Positions 37,801 through 43,115 are shown, numbered from the stretch's first letter. The stretch: 64,000 nucleotides of DNA from Bimastos eiseni (GCA_959347315.1 OY365817.1:5066643-5130642), one strand, 5' to 3'. Numbers and translations: made by a program. The notes: generated from the sequence alone by a model not told the origin.

Positions 37801-40800
37801 CCGTATAGAAATATCTGTGGAATCACAAATACAACAATAATTATTCTGTTTAAATTACGTTGACGCCTGTCATATTTCGTTAGTTCTCAGCAATTATTCC
37901 AACGCTTCTGCTCATAAATCCTCTTAGCTGCAAACAATTGTCATTTGCTGTTTGAATGAGTTCATCGTCACTGGTCAGATTTATAGGATTTTAGGCCACG
38001 TAGTGAGGTATTTGGAAAGCGGTCTCACAGTCCAGTTGTAGAGCGGTCTGAACAAGTGGTTCGATGCAGGTGAGAGGAGGTGGTGATATTTGCATCTAAC
38101 CAAAACAGAAAGAATGATTGATACATTTACACTACCCTTCAATTTATGTTCAGGTCCAGGACGAATTAATATGGGATTCAGTTCGCAGTGGACTCCAATA
38201 TTCGAAGGAATGTTCCTTTCTGACGGTAGGCATGTTTGAATTAAACAATTATAGCCGCGTACTAAAGATTAATCACCGCTGTTCATTCGATTAAGTTGTA
38301 CGTTGTGAACATTGGCAAATTATTAGACGAACGAAATTATTAACATTTCATTTAAATATTTTTAAAATACAAAACTTCGAACTAAACGATAAATGGCAGA
38401 GAAACATTGCCTAAGGAGTAAGTCAAACATGCTCTCTCATGTCATATTTTGAAACAAAGGTGTTCGTGCCTTTCCTGGTTGCATGGATAACGTTTTGATA
38501 GGCCTACTCTCAACCTGCGCCATCCGCTCTAATTGATTGCCTTTTTTATAACCTTCCGTCTTTGGAACCGATTTTCTGGATATTGGTCTGATTCAAACTT
38601 TCACTTTTTGTACAATGGCTTTACCTCGTGTGCATTAGGCAGCGAAGTGATGAATATTAATTAAAACTGCAAAATATAAGTCAGAAAAGGACTTTAGAGT
38701 CGTATGGAGGCGTCTCGCTTCCTTGTTTCAATAAAGCGCATGATCTGTTAAAATAAAACGTATAATCTGTCAAATAAAACGTACGATCTGTTAAAATAGA
38801 GCGTATGATATATTTAAATACAATGTGCATGTATGGTCTGTGTAAATAAAACGTATGTTTTGTTTAAATAAAACTTATGATTTTTCAAATTTATAAAACG
38901 TCTGATCTGTTTAAATATAACATAAGATCTGTTTCAATGAAGCGTATGATCTGTTTCGATCATGCGATCCATTATGAATGCCAACCGTTGCGGTGCGCAA
39001 TAACCTTTGTTGAAATATTTTCAAGATTTATGAGAGATATATATTTCTTGCGATCTGTAAAGAAATATATATCTCCCATAATTCTTGAAAACATTTCAAC
39101 AAAGACTATTGCTCACCGCCAAGATAGATATAATTATTATGTGGCAAACGGCTTCGTTGGTTTATGAAATGATATAAAATAATGGCTAACAATGCTTTCT
39201 GTTTGTTGATCTACAGAGCCTGGCTATTACGAAGACAACGACTATGGAATCCGTCTGGAGACTCTCATCCAAGTGGTCGAAGCCAAAACAACGGTTGACA
39301 TTCATAATGGATTGCATGATCGAAACAGATCTTACGTTTCATTGAAACAGATCATTTATTTTATAGAATCAAATCATATGTTTTATTTGAACAGATCATA
39401 TGCTTTATTTTAACAGATCGTACGTTTTATTTAACAGATCATGCGTTTTATTTAAACAGATCATATGTTTTGTTTAAGCAGATCATACGTTTTGTTTAAA
39501 CAGGTCATGCGTTTTATTTAACGGATCATACCTTTTATTGAAATAGAGCATACGTTTTATTGAAACAGATCATGCGTTTTATTTTAACATATACCTTTAT
39601 TGAAATAGATCATACGTTTTATTTTAGCATATCATACCATTTTTAGAAATAGATCATACGTTTTATTTTAGCAAATCATACCATTTTTAGAAATAGATCA
39701 TTCGTTTTATTTAAACAGTTCATGCGTTTTATTTGTACAGATCATACGGTCTATTGAAAGAGATCTTACGTTTTATTTAAATAGATCATACGTTTTATTT
39801 AAACAGATCATGCGTTTTATTTGTACAGATCATACGCTTTATTGAATGAGATCATACGTTTTATTCAAACAGATCATACGTTTTATTGAAAGAGATCTTA
39901 CGTTTTATTTAATAGATCATACGTTTTATTTAAACAGATCATGCGCTTTATTTAAACAGGTTGTGCGTTTTATTGAATAGATCATACGTTTTATTTAGAC
40001 AGATCATGCGATTTATTTAAACAGCTCATGCGTTTACTCAATTACGCGAAAGGGCCGCGCGTTGGAGATTGCACATTGGCCTATTATTTGATTTCTCGAC
40101 CTTCATTCTTAAATGGATAAATCATTCTGAAAATGACTTCACTGAAAGTAATCATCGATTGAGGCATTTTACGTTACGATAATAGTCCAACGGAATAATT
40201 ATTATCATGCACAATTAACACTAATTTACAATAACTTTGTTGTCTGCAGGTTCAAAATATAATTGAGGACGATGACTACCATGTTATGGTAGGCTAGTCA
40301 TCGTCCTCCATTATTTTTAAAAGATGTCCATTTCCTAAGCCATATTTCATTTCTTTAGAAAGTGTATACTCTTTTCATCGATATCCGAAAATTATTTATT
40401 TGTTGAACTGTGTATGTAGAATCATTTTAATGGCAAGACGTTCCTTGGATTTCATCCAGTAACTCTAGTTCCGTTCGAACCAAAACTCATCGACTACGAT
40501 CTTCTAACTCGTAGCCAGGTCAGTCAGCCTTAACCTCTCGTCTACAATTTAGAATTTCAATGGTTGTGGTGATCGATTTATAAGTTGTACTTACATCGTA
40601 ATCTCATTTCGTGCTCTATGTCGTACATTGCAGATAGTGAATGAAATTGTTATTATTTGCTATGGCATCTAGCTCGTGTGGAAAATATTTTAAAATATAA
40701 ACGCATTCAAAATGCATTATTGAAATATGATGTCTCTGTTGGCTAGTATGGGCCTCTCAAATACTTCCTTTGTCTACTTAAATGTATCTTACATTTATTG

Positions 40801-41099
40801 TATATAATTTCATTTTGTTTATCAATAAAATTTTTTAACGTTGGTTGTTGTTGACATTGTAGAAAAATTTCCTCAACAAGTACAACCAGCGATGTCTTGA
40901 TAAGGTTGGTCCATATCTTCGAGATGTAAGACAGAACCAGGAAGCCTATGATTGGCTGTTGGCCAGAGTCCAACCTATCAAGACGACGATTAGTCCGTTG
41001 ATCAATGCCAGTCATCAGCCGTCGTTTACTTCCTCTCTTCTTCTTTTCTCGGTCGTTTTAGCCACACTTTCAGTTATGACGACGACTAAGAACTTTTGA
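9777..41099 (+). CDS. XPNPEP2: Membrane/secreted aminopeptidase P (Xaa-Pro aminopeptidase 2-like), 22 coding exons
   Basis: This M24B metallopeptidase removes an N-terminal residue that precedes proline, on the cell surface or outside the cell. I assembled it by hand from GT-AG exons; all 21 junctions keep phase and give 712 residues (human XPNPEP2 is about 674). Seen: a signal peptide (about 1-18, likely cut after VFA), two creatinase-like domains (about 50-370, with DRRLQYVTG at 94-102 and WTDGRY at 120-125), and the catalytic domain (about 375-640). The ligands D467, D478, H541, E576 and E590 are present, and the D-D and D-H spacings (11 and 63) match human XPNPEP1. His 550 in VHEG is the expected catalytic His. 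The tail (693-706) is hydrophobic after an NAS site at 682-684, which fits GPI anchoring and argues for the XPNPEP2 branch rather than cytosolic XPNPEP1. No frameshift or stop was found, so the gene looks functional. An in-frame ATG at 9735 is an alternative start, but the ATG at 9777 gives the better signal peptide. Confidence 0.95.
10445..10760. mobile_element. Possible DNA-transposon end (CAGTGGCGGATCC motif), intron 1
   Basis: cagtggcggatccagg at 10453 is a motif I know from the termini of many animal DNA transposons. The sequence after it (gtgccat repeats, AT-rich) carries no gene. The other end was not found. Confidence 0.35.
10790..10865 (-). mobile_element. 3' end of a CR1/L2-like LINE, intron 1
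   Basis: On the minus strand, ctctgagtagatatcttcaa and gaggcgctatatcaa match the 3' end of the LINE fragment that finishes near 37020. Only the tail is present. Confidence 0.6.
11181..11312. repeat. (GT)n and (AT)n microsatellites in intron 1
   Basis: A GT run at 11181-11201 and an AT run at 11291-11312. The rest of intron 1 (to 12293) shows nothing recognisable. Confidence 0.85.
12294..12382 (+). CDS. XPNPEP2: Aminopeptidase P exon 2 (residues 15-44)
   Basis: Acceptor ttgtag, donor gtaagt. It completes the signal peptide (GVFA) and begins the mature protein with IDEC. Ends in phase 0. The assignment rests on frame, splice sites and the signal-peptide logic, since this part is poorly conserved in the family. 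Confidence 0.75.
13736..13827 (+). repeat. 15-bp minisatellite, six copies, intron 2
   Basis: Unit cataacatacctaag repeated six times without change, ending about 90 bases before exon 3. The 15-base length keeps a frame (ITYLS) open, but there is no sign of coding. Confidence 0.95.
13917..14045 (+). CDS. XPNPEP2: Aminopeptidase P exon 3 (residues 45-87)
   Basis: Acceptor cttcag, donor gtcagt. Encodes the family's first conserved stretch, in which arginine-rich RIAHLRSAM is followed by [13 protein letters not shown], equivalent to the LDAYI(V)P..D.H motif of aminopeptidase P. Confidence 0.92.
14352..14530 (+). mobile_element. tRNA-derived SINE, copy 1 (intron 3)
   Basis: Has a tRNA-like head with box A (ggccgattggtcagagcgat) and box B (gggtccgatcctc). 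The family body follows: acggacctttagcaag, ctgcaatataattgcat, gcgcc. Shares this order with the copies at 15411, 16066 and 27492. Confidence 0.8.
14914..15018. repeat. (AT)n with GATATC palindromes, intron 3
   Basis: A long AT run broken twice by tgatatcata. It is self-complementary and could extrude as a cruciform. Confidence 0.9.
15411..15605 (+). mobile_element. tRNA-derived SINE, copy 2 (intron 3)
   Basis: Head gaccagtggccgag, box B-like gcggtttcgacatcgg, then gtgtagggaccttgagca, ttgctctgcagtacaactgc and gcgccgtcgaggcgtgtg. A short insertion or change (taccttacgtaattccc) disturbs box A. Confidence 0.8.
16066..16288 (+). mobile_element. tRNA-derived SINE, copy 3 (intron 3)
   Basis: Box A ggtggccgattggtttgaac, box B gagttcgatcatc, body tcttgagcaagtcctt and ctgctctgcaatataactgc, tail ending tgtgttgtattgtt. 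Most complete tail of the + strand copies. Confidence 0.85.
16440..16530 (+). repeat. GGACAAAAGCCCC-type repeat, copy 2 (diverged)
   Basis: ggacaaagccccccggacaa and ggacaaaggccccctagtgtg match the C-rich head of the repeat at 660. The conserved flank is not clear here. Confidence 0.6.
16690..16950 (+). repeat. Tandem duplication of about 138 bp, two copies
   Basis: The block gcggtgaaggtc...cagtgacac.cgataatcatct...gagtgggtgaa occurs twice, starting at about 16698 and 16834. The second copy is shortened. Confidence 0.75.
17085..17250 (-). repeat. GGACAAAAGCCCC-type repeat, copy 3 (inverted)
   Basis: Reverse complement of the unit at 660-850, including cagtgtagaccataag, gcatgcttgtat and atgtgtgcatggatgt. 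Lies in intron 3. Confidence 0.8.
17733..17793 (+). CDS. XPNPEP2: Aminopeptidase P exon 4 (residues 88-107)
   Basis: Acceptor tgtgtag, donor gtaaca. Encodes [16 protein letters not shown], the strongly conserved R...TGF.GSAG motif of the N-terminal creatinase domain. An alternative acceptor six bases downstream (17739) is also in frame. Confidence 0.92.
18648..18752 (+). CDS. XPNPEP2: Aminopeptidase P exon 5 (residues 108-142)
   Basis: Acceptor tctctag, donor gtaacc. Encodes [12 protein letters not shown] and [11 protein letters not shown], matching the WTD.RY..QA and MDCNW.L blocks typical of aminopeptidase P. Confidence 0.95.
19527..19619 (+). CDS. XPNPEP2: Aminopeptidase P exon 6 (residues 143-173)
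   Basis: Acceptor ctatag, weak donor gttcgt. Encodes [21 protein letters not shown], equivalent to the P....WL...LP.G..VG.DP block. The donor was chosen because it alone keeps frame into exon 7; it is non-canonical beyond GT. Confidence 0.85.
20145..20291 (+). CDS. XPNPEP2: Aminopeptidase P exon 7 (residues 174-222)
   Basis: Acceptor tctcag, donor gtaaac. Encodes WESYRKAL and then [16 protein letters not shown], the conserved NLVD.IW....RP segment that ends the first domain. Confidence 0.93.
20933..21025 (+). repeat. (CTCTGT)n/(CT)n microsatellite, intron 7
   Basis: Pyrimidine-rich run of ctctgt changing to ct, with a T tract in the middle. Confidence 0.9.
22143..22238 (+). CDS. XPNPEP2: Aminopeptidase P exon 8 (residues 223-254)
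   Basis: Acceptor ttatag, donor gtaagt. Encodes [16 protein letters not shown] and [11 protein letters not shown], the start of the second creatinase-like domain (..K...LR..M.......VVT.LDEIAW). Confidence 0.94.
22326..22820. mobile_element. ATCGATTAATCG-rich element, possibly hAT-type MITE, intron 8
   Basis: Begins with caggcttgggcaaact, which resembles the CAGGGxTGGGC start of many hAT elements. Two clusters of taatcgattaatcg words (22346-22480 and 22620-22815) flank a unique core of about 140 bases. The right terminus is not a clear inverted copy of the left. Confidence 0.45.
23408..23486 (+). CDS. XPNPEP2: Aminopeptidase P exon 9 (residues 255-280)
   Basis: Acceptor ttttag, donor gttagt. 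Encodes WLFNLRGTD, the family signature WL.NLRG.D, followed by FLAYSIV. Confidence 0.95.
24327..24435 (+). CDS. XPNPEP2: Aminopeptidase P exon 10 (residues 281-317)
   Basis: Acceptor tttcag, donor gtaaaa. Encodes [19 protein letters not shown] and a Cys-containing loop with an NGT glycosylation sequon. The phase is right on both sides. This loop is variable in the family and two extra cysteines fit an extracellular enzyme. Confidence 0.85.
24708..24762 (+). repeat. (AC)n/(AT)n microsatellite, intron 10
   Basis: Short mixed acac and atat runs 45 bases before exon 11. Confidence 0.85.
24808..24915 (+). CDS. XPNPEP2: Aminopeptidase P exon 11 (residues 318-353)
   Basis: Acceptor gtgtag, donor gtcagt. 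Encodes [14 protein letters not shown] and [15 protein letters not shown], matching the V.DY..........IW......Y region. Confidence 0.9.
24916..27114. other. Introns 11 and 12: no recognised element
   Basis: AT-rich sequence around exon 12. No repeat family, RNA gene or coding frame that I recognise. Confidence 0.5.
26231..26317 (+). CDS. XPNPEP2: Aminopeptidase P exon 12 (residues 354-382)
   Basis: Acceptor atgcag, donor gtgagt. Encodes [22 protein letters not shown], equivalent to the SP....KA.KN..E......CH helix that leads into the catalytic domain. Confidence 0.93.
27115..27165 (+). CDS. XPNPEP2: Aminopeptidase P exon 13 (residues 383-399)
   Basis: Acceptor gtgtag, donor gtcagt. Encodes [17 protein letters not shown], the conserved RD..AL..F..WLE.E helix at the start of the catalytic domain. 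Confidence 0.94.
27474..27706 (-). mobile_element. tRNA-derived SINE, copy 4 (intron 13), with flanking direct repeats
   Basis: On the minus strand: box A ggtggtcgattggttagaac, box B gcgggttcaaccctcgtcc, then the shared body (gtagggaccttgagcaagtc, ttgctctgtagtacaactgc, cgtcgagacgtgtgcg). The direct repeat atacaatacaatacaact flanks both sides and is either target duplication or tail. Clearest copy of the family. Confidence 0.88.
27945..28198 (-). pseudogene. 3' fragment of a CR1/L2-like LINE, intron 13
   Basis: Minus-strand frame reads [20 protein letters not shown] and LLPKNSSS, the C-terminal signature also seen at 36833-36920, then runs into the ctctgagtagatatctctaa tail. Truncated at its 5' end, next to a CT microsatellite. 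Confidence 0.85.
28207..28460 (+). repeat. (CT)n microsatellite, intron 13
   Basis: About 250 bases of ct repeats with occasional gt or cc changes. It lies on the polypyrimidine strand upstream of exon 14 (28600), so the transcript carries a very long pyrimidine run before that acceptor. Confidence 0.95.
28600..28661 (+). CDS. XPNPEP2: Aminopeptidase P exon 14 (residues 400-419)
   Basis: Acceptor atccag, donor gtatga. Encodes [15 protein letters not shown], the helix that carries (T)E..A...L...R in the family. Ends two bases into codon 420. Confidence 0.9.
28678..28800 (+). repeat. GGACAATTACCCC repeat cluster, intron 14
   Basis: Six copies of ggacaat(t/a)(g/a)cccc spaced about 15-25 bases, starting 17 bases after exon 14. 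Related in style to the ggacaaaagcccc family. Confidence 0.7.
28811..28888 (+). repeat. (ACAT)n/(AT)n microsatellite at the LINE 3' end
   Basis: ACAT repeats change to a pure AT run that abuts the 3' end of the minus-strand LINE. Confidence 0.9.
29164..29356. repeat. Two tandem copies of about 105 bp in the LINE 3' UTR
   Basis: atagttggccc.ttattagcacat.gcaacaac and aaggtcactgtatctctcat occur twice, at 29167 and 29270. Confidence 0.85.
29444..29881 (-). pseudogene. LINE C-terminal domain
   Basis: Reads [20 protein letters not shown] and [12 protein letters not shown], the domain after the reverse transcriptase in CR1/Jockey LINEs. It is in the same frame as the RT block and separated from it by a single stop at 29882-29884. 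Confidence 0.85.
29882..30760 (-). pseudogene. LINE reverse transcriptase domain
   Basis: Contains [29 protein letters not shown], the [20 protein letters not shown] block, and the catalytic box [11 protein letters not shown] at about 30167-30198 (both Asp present). N-terminal parts ([15 protein letters not shown]) are in another frame upstream of about 30640, so at least one frameshift has occurred. Confidence 0.92.
31273..31800 (-). pseudogene. LINE endonuclease domain, 3' part
   Basis: [13 protein letters not shown] (31745-31795) is the GDFN motif of AP-type endonucleases, and SDISDHLPI (about 31560) is the terminal SDH motif. A stop lies just after the GDFN stretch. The RT linker follows. 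Confidence 0.85.
31801..32496 (-). pseudogene. LINE N-terminal frame (coiled coil) plus endonuclease start
   Basis: 231 residues. The first 100 are charged and helical (repeated [15 protein letters not shown] segments, likely coiled coil, as in ORF1-type proteins). The end reads [16 protein letters not shown], the start of the endonuclease domain (LN.RS). The frame stops there, and the next sequence jumps to the GDFN part, so the intervening endonuclease has been deleted. Confidence 0.75.
32885..33345. repeat. (ATGT/ACAT)n degenerate tetranucleotide region, intron 14
   Basis: Mixed atgt and acat runs that switch strand sense around 33130: mostly tatg on the left and cata on the right. The halves can pair with each other. 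Explains the Tyr/His/Met/Cys-rich frames here. Confidence 0.9.
33346..33914. other. End of intron 14, nothing recognised
   Basis: Frames here are not like any family I know. Confidence 0.45.
33915..34073 (+). CDS. XPNPEP2: Aminopeptidase P exon 15 (residues 420-472, first metal Asp)
   Basis: Acceptor ttccag, donor gtaagt. Encodes [20 protein letters not shown] (H444 is the conserved substrate-site His) and [10 protein letters not shown], which carries metal ligand D467. The Asn/Ser-rich loop between them is three residues longer than in human XPNPEP1. Confidence 0.97.
34212..34272 (+). CDS. XPNPEP2: Aminopeptidase P exon 16 (residues 473-493, second metal Asp)
   Basis: Acceptor ttgtag, donor gttaga. 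Encodes [17 protein letters not shown] with metal ligand D478, the DGTTD.TRT.H.G signature of the family. Confidence 0.97.
34748..35110 (+). mobile_element. Possible mariner-like element remnant, intron 16
   Basis: tacagggtgggccagcataa at 34747 resembles mariner-type inverted repeats preceded by TA. No matching right end and no transposase is visible. Confidence 0.35.
35192..35261 (+). CDS. XPNPEP2: Aminopeptidase P exon 17 (residues 494-516)
   Basis: Acceptor gtttag, donor gtaagt. Encodes [19 protein letters not shown], equivalent to the (Y)TRVL.G.I.L....FP block. LINE-derived sequence begins within about ten bases of this donor. Confidence 0.95.
35266..35453 (+). pseudogene. CR1/L2-like LINE RT fragment, part 1 (intron 17)
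   Basis: Reads [40 protein letters not shown] and, near its end, DVSAA. This is the RT finger region, with one internal stop. It begins right at the donor of exon 17 and is interrupted at 35453. Confidence 0.85.
35454..35860 (+). mobile_element. Insertion splitting the LINE RT, with two similar 3' ends
   Basis: Removing these 407 bases joins DVSAA to FDSVDHD, restoring the typical LSAAFDTVDH reading, so this is an insertion. The motif taagctatt.tgc.tttgct.gtagtctaata.agaatattcttact occurs at about 35520 and 35798. The second copy ends in (CTTA)n, as in a retroposon tail, suggesting two tandem or nested short insertions. Confidence 0.7.
35861..37025 (+). pseudogene. CR1/L2-like LINE RT fragment, part 2, to the 3' end
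   Basis: [29 protein letters not shown], the catalytic IYADDTQ at about 36113-36133, [33 protein letters not shown], and [18 protein letters not shown]. It then has [12 protein letters not shown] and finishes in the cgcctctgagtagatatctt and ggcgctatatcaag tail. Several frameshifts (e.g. near 36200 and 36560). Confidence 0.9.
37026..37286 (+). other. CT run and another short LINE 3' fragment
   Basis: A CT run (37033-37060) is followed by sequence resembling the post-RT part of a LINE ([20 protein letters not shown], then a LHWLP-like stretch). Too short to classify. Confidence 0.4.
37287..37624 (+). repeat. 20-bp minisatellite with CRE-like TGACGTCG, intron 17
   Basis: Unit tttgatataggatgacgtcg at an exact 20-base period, sixteen complete acgtcg words plus edge remnants. 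Three units carry a shared variant (tttggtgtaatattacgtcg) at spacings of 80 and 120 bases. Each normal unit has TGACGTCG, one base from the CRE TGACGTCA. Ends 37 bases before exon 18. Confidence 0.97.
37659..37763 (+). CDS. XPNPEP2: Aminopeptidase P exon 18 (residues 517-551, metal His and catalytic His)
   Basis: Acceptor atctag, donor gtatgg. Encodes [20 protein letters not shown] and [11 protein letters not shown], giving metal ligand H541 and catalytic H550. The exon starts 37 bases after the end of a 20-bp minisatellite. Confidence 0.97.
38154..38225 (+). CDS. XPNPEP2: Aminopeptidase P exon 19 (residues 552-575)
   Basis: Acceptor gttcag, donor gtaggc. Encodes GPGRINMG and FEGMFLSD, i.e. 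the HEGP.GI...........GM..SDEPG region, split in the Glu 576 codon. Confidence 0.95.
38735..38983 (-). repeat. Left arm of an inverted minisatellite pair, intron 19
   Basis: Degenerate unit of about 21 bases (aataaaacgtatgatctgtt). The right end (38931-38983) matches the inverse of 39299-39352 with about three mismatches. Confidence 0.9.
38991..39118. repeat. Inner palindrome, intron 19
   Basis: cggtgcgcaataacctttgt...atatatttct (38991-39049) pairs with agaaatatat...gctcaccg (39061-39118): a stem of about 58 bases with several mismatches and a loop of about eleven. The stem would stand 98 bases upstream of exon 20. Confidence 0.85.
39217..39293 (+). CDS. XPNPEP2: Aminopeptidase P exon 20 (residues 576-601, two metal Glu)
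   Basis: Acceptor ctacag, weak donor gttgac. Encodes [20 protein letters not shown] and carries metal ligands E576 and E590. The exon is 77 bases, so skipping would shift the frame. It sits between two inverted copies of a minisatellite; the right-hand copy starts five bases after the exon. Confidence 0.95.
39299..40035 (+). repeat. Right arm of the inverted minisatellite pair, intron 20
   Basis: Unit cagatcatacgttttatttaaa, about 21-22 bases, some 33 degenerate copies. Its first 54 bases are the inverse of the end of the left arm. Starts five bases after exon 20. Confidence 0.9.
40265..40308. other. Hairpin in intron 20
   Basis: gaggacgatgacta pairs perfectly with tagtcatcgtcctc, with ccat-gtt-atgg able to pair inside. 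A compact stem-loop 110 bases upstream of exon 21. Confidence 0.8.
40420..40518 (+). CDS. XPNPEP2: Aminopeptidase P exon 21 (residues 602-634)
   Basis: Acceptor atgtag, donor gtcagt. Encodes [20 protein letters not shown] and KLIDYDLLT, equivalent to the F....L.FE..T.VP....LID..LL block that closes the catalytic domain. Confidence 0.95.
40863..41099 (+). CDS. XPNPEP2: Aminopeptidase P exon 22 (residues 635-712, GPI-signal tail and stop)
   Basis: Acceptor attgtag; ends at TGA 41097-41099. Encodes [18 protein letters not shown], matching the final .LN.Y....R..VGP.L family helix, then a linker with an NAS sequon (682-684) and a hydrophobic run [14 protein letters not shown] near the C terminus. 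That arrangement resembles the GPI-attachment signal of mammalian XPNPEP2; the polar TTTKNF end is slightly unusual for one. Confidence 0.92.
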   Translation, partial: KNFLNKYNQRCLDKVGPYLRDVRQNQEAYDWLLARVQPIKTTISPLINASHQPSFTSSLLLFSVVLATLSVMTTTKNF

Positions 41100-41660
41100 G
41101 GCAGAACGAATCGCTGGTGGAAACCATTTCTTCTTTTTTCATATTGTTAATTAACACATTGAACGTTGATTAATATTTGAATGTCAATGCGTGCCAATGA
41201 CAATTGCTAATTAGTGCATTTTTATTTTACAATTGAAGGATCGTTTTATATTATCATGCGCCTTGTGAATATTATCTAGAAATGACGATGTGTAGGCCTA
41301 AATGAGATTTAAATGAAGAGAAAATATTTTAGTGCTGGCCACTGTGGCCAGGTATAAGATGTTTTGCTATGTACGTTACGCTAAGATATTACAGACCAAT
41401 TCTTTTTTCTACTTTCCACGTCAAAAGACGCTTAGAACGAATTCTCGATGGATGATATAATCGATTAATGATGATTTTAAATAAACCCTTTTAATCTATT
41501 TCCGTTGTTAATAAGCAAGTAAGACGGATAGGATAGTTTCCTATCGCACTTCGGGCGTACTGTTGGAATTGATGGTTAATTCTAATTAATCCTAATCAGA
41601 AGTCTGCAGTGAAATCTTCTTTGAATTATCTATCACTCAAAGATAGTCAGTCGACGGTTA
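41100..41660 (+). other. 3' UTR and short spacer before the satellite
   Basis: AT-rich, ends the gene at about 41500 (AATAAA at 41479). The unique spacer to the first satellite unit is about 160 bases. Confidence 0.6.
41479..41484 (+). promoter_or_regulatory. Probable poly(A) signal of the aminopeptidase P gene
   Basis: AATAAA occurs 380 bases after the stop codon and about 175 bases before the satellite begins. It is the only canonical hexamer I see in the 3' flank. Confidence 0.6.
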
Positions 41661-41914
41661 ATGGAAGAGAGAGAAGCTAGTGAAGAGAGACGGAGAAAAG
41701 AAACGGAAGAAAATGAAGAGAGGCAGAGAATAGAAACGGAAGAAAAGGAAGAGAGACGGAGAATAGAAATGGAAGAAAAGGAAGAGAGACAGAGAATAGA
41801 AATGGAAGAAAGGAAGAGGTACAGAGAATAGAAATGGAATAAAATGAAGACAGACGGAGAATAGAAATGGAAGAAAAGGAAGAGAGACAGAGAATAGAAA
41901 TGGAATAAAATGAA

Positions 41915-43115
41915 GAGAGACGGAGAATAGAAACAGAAGAAAAGGAAGAGCGACTGACAATAGAAATGAAAGAAACGCAAGAGAGACAGAGAATAGAAAT
42001 GGAAGAGAAGGAAGAGAGACAAAGAATAGAAATGGAAGAAAAGGAAGAGGGACAGAGAAAAGAAACGGAAAAAAATGAAGAGAGACGGAGAATAGAAATG
42101 GAAGAAAAGGAAGAGAGACAGAGAATAGAAATGGAAGAAAAGGAAGAGGGACAGAGAATAGAAATGGAAGAAAAGGAAGAGGGAGAGAGAATAGAAATGA
42201 ATAAAATGAAGAGAGACGGAGAATAGAAATGGAAGAAAAGAAAGAGGGACAGAGAATAGAAATGGAAGAAAAGTAAGAGGGACAGAGAATAGAAGTGGAA
42301 TAAAATGAAGAGAGACGGAGAATAGAAATGGAAGAAAAGGAAGAGGGACAGAATAGAAATGGAAGAAAAGAAAGAGGGACAGAGAATAGAAATGGAATAA
42401 AATGAAGAGAGACGGAGAATAGAAATGGAAAAAAAGGAAGAGAGACGGAGAATAGAAATGGAAGAAAACGAGGAGAGAGAATAGAAATGGAAGAAAAGGA
42501 AGAGAGACGGAGAATAGAAATGGAAGAAAAGGAAGAGGGACAGAATAGAAATGGAAGAAAAGGAAGAAAGACAGAGAATAGAAATGGAAGAAAAGGAAGA
42601 GAGACAGAGAATAGAAACGGAAGAAAAGGAAGAGCGACTGACAATAGAAATGAAAGAAACGCAAGAGAGACAGAGAATAGAAATGGAAGAGAAGGAAGAG
42701 AGACAAAGAATAGAAATGGAAGAAAAGGAAGAGGGACAGAGAATAGAAACGGAAAAAAATGAAGAGAGACGGAGAATAGAAATGGAAGAAAAGGAAGAGA
42801 GACAGAGAATAGAAATGGAAGAAAAGGAAGAGGGACAGAGAATAGAAATGGAAGAAAAGGAAGAGGGAGAGAGAATAGAAATGAATAAAATGAAGAGAGA
42901 CGGAGAATAGAAATGGAAGAAAAGAAAGAGGGACAGAGAATAGAAATGGAAGAAAAGTAAGAGGGACAGAGAATAGAAGTGGAATAAAATGAAGAGAGAC
43001 GGAGAATAGAAATGGAAGAAAAGGAAGAGGGACAGAATAGAAATGGAAGAAAAGAAAGAGGGACAGAGAATAGAAATGGAATAAAATGAAGAGAGACGGA
43101 GAATAGAAATGGAAG
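41915..43115 (+). repeat. Higher-order repeat, 684-bp period, two copies
   Basis: Diagnostic variants gcgactgacaatag (41950 and 42634) and gggagagagaatag (42181 and 42865) are both 684 bases apart, with about 500 bases in register. Confidence 0.85.
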
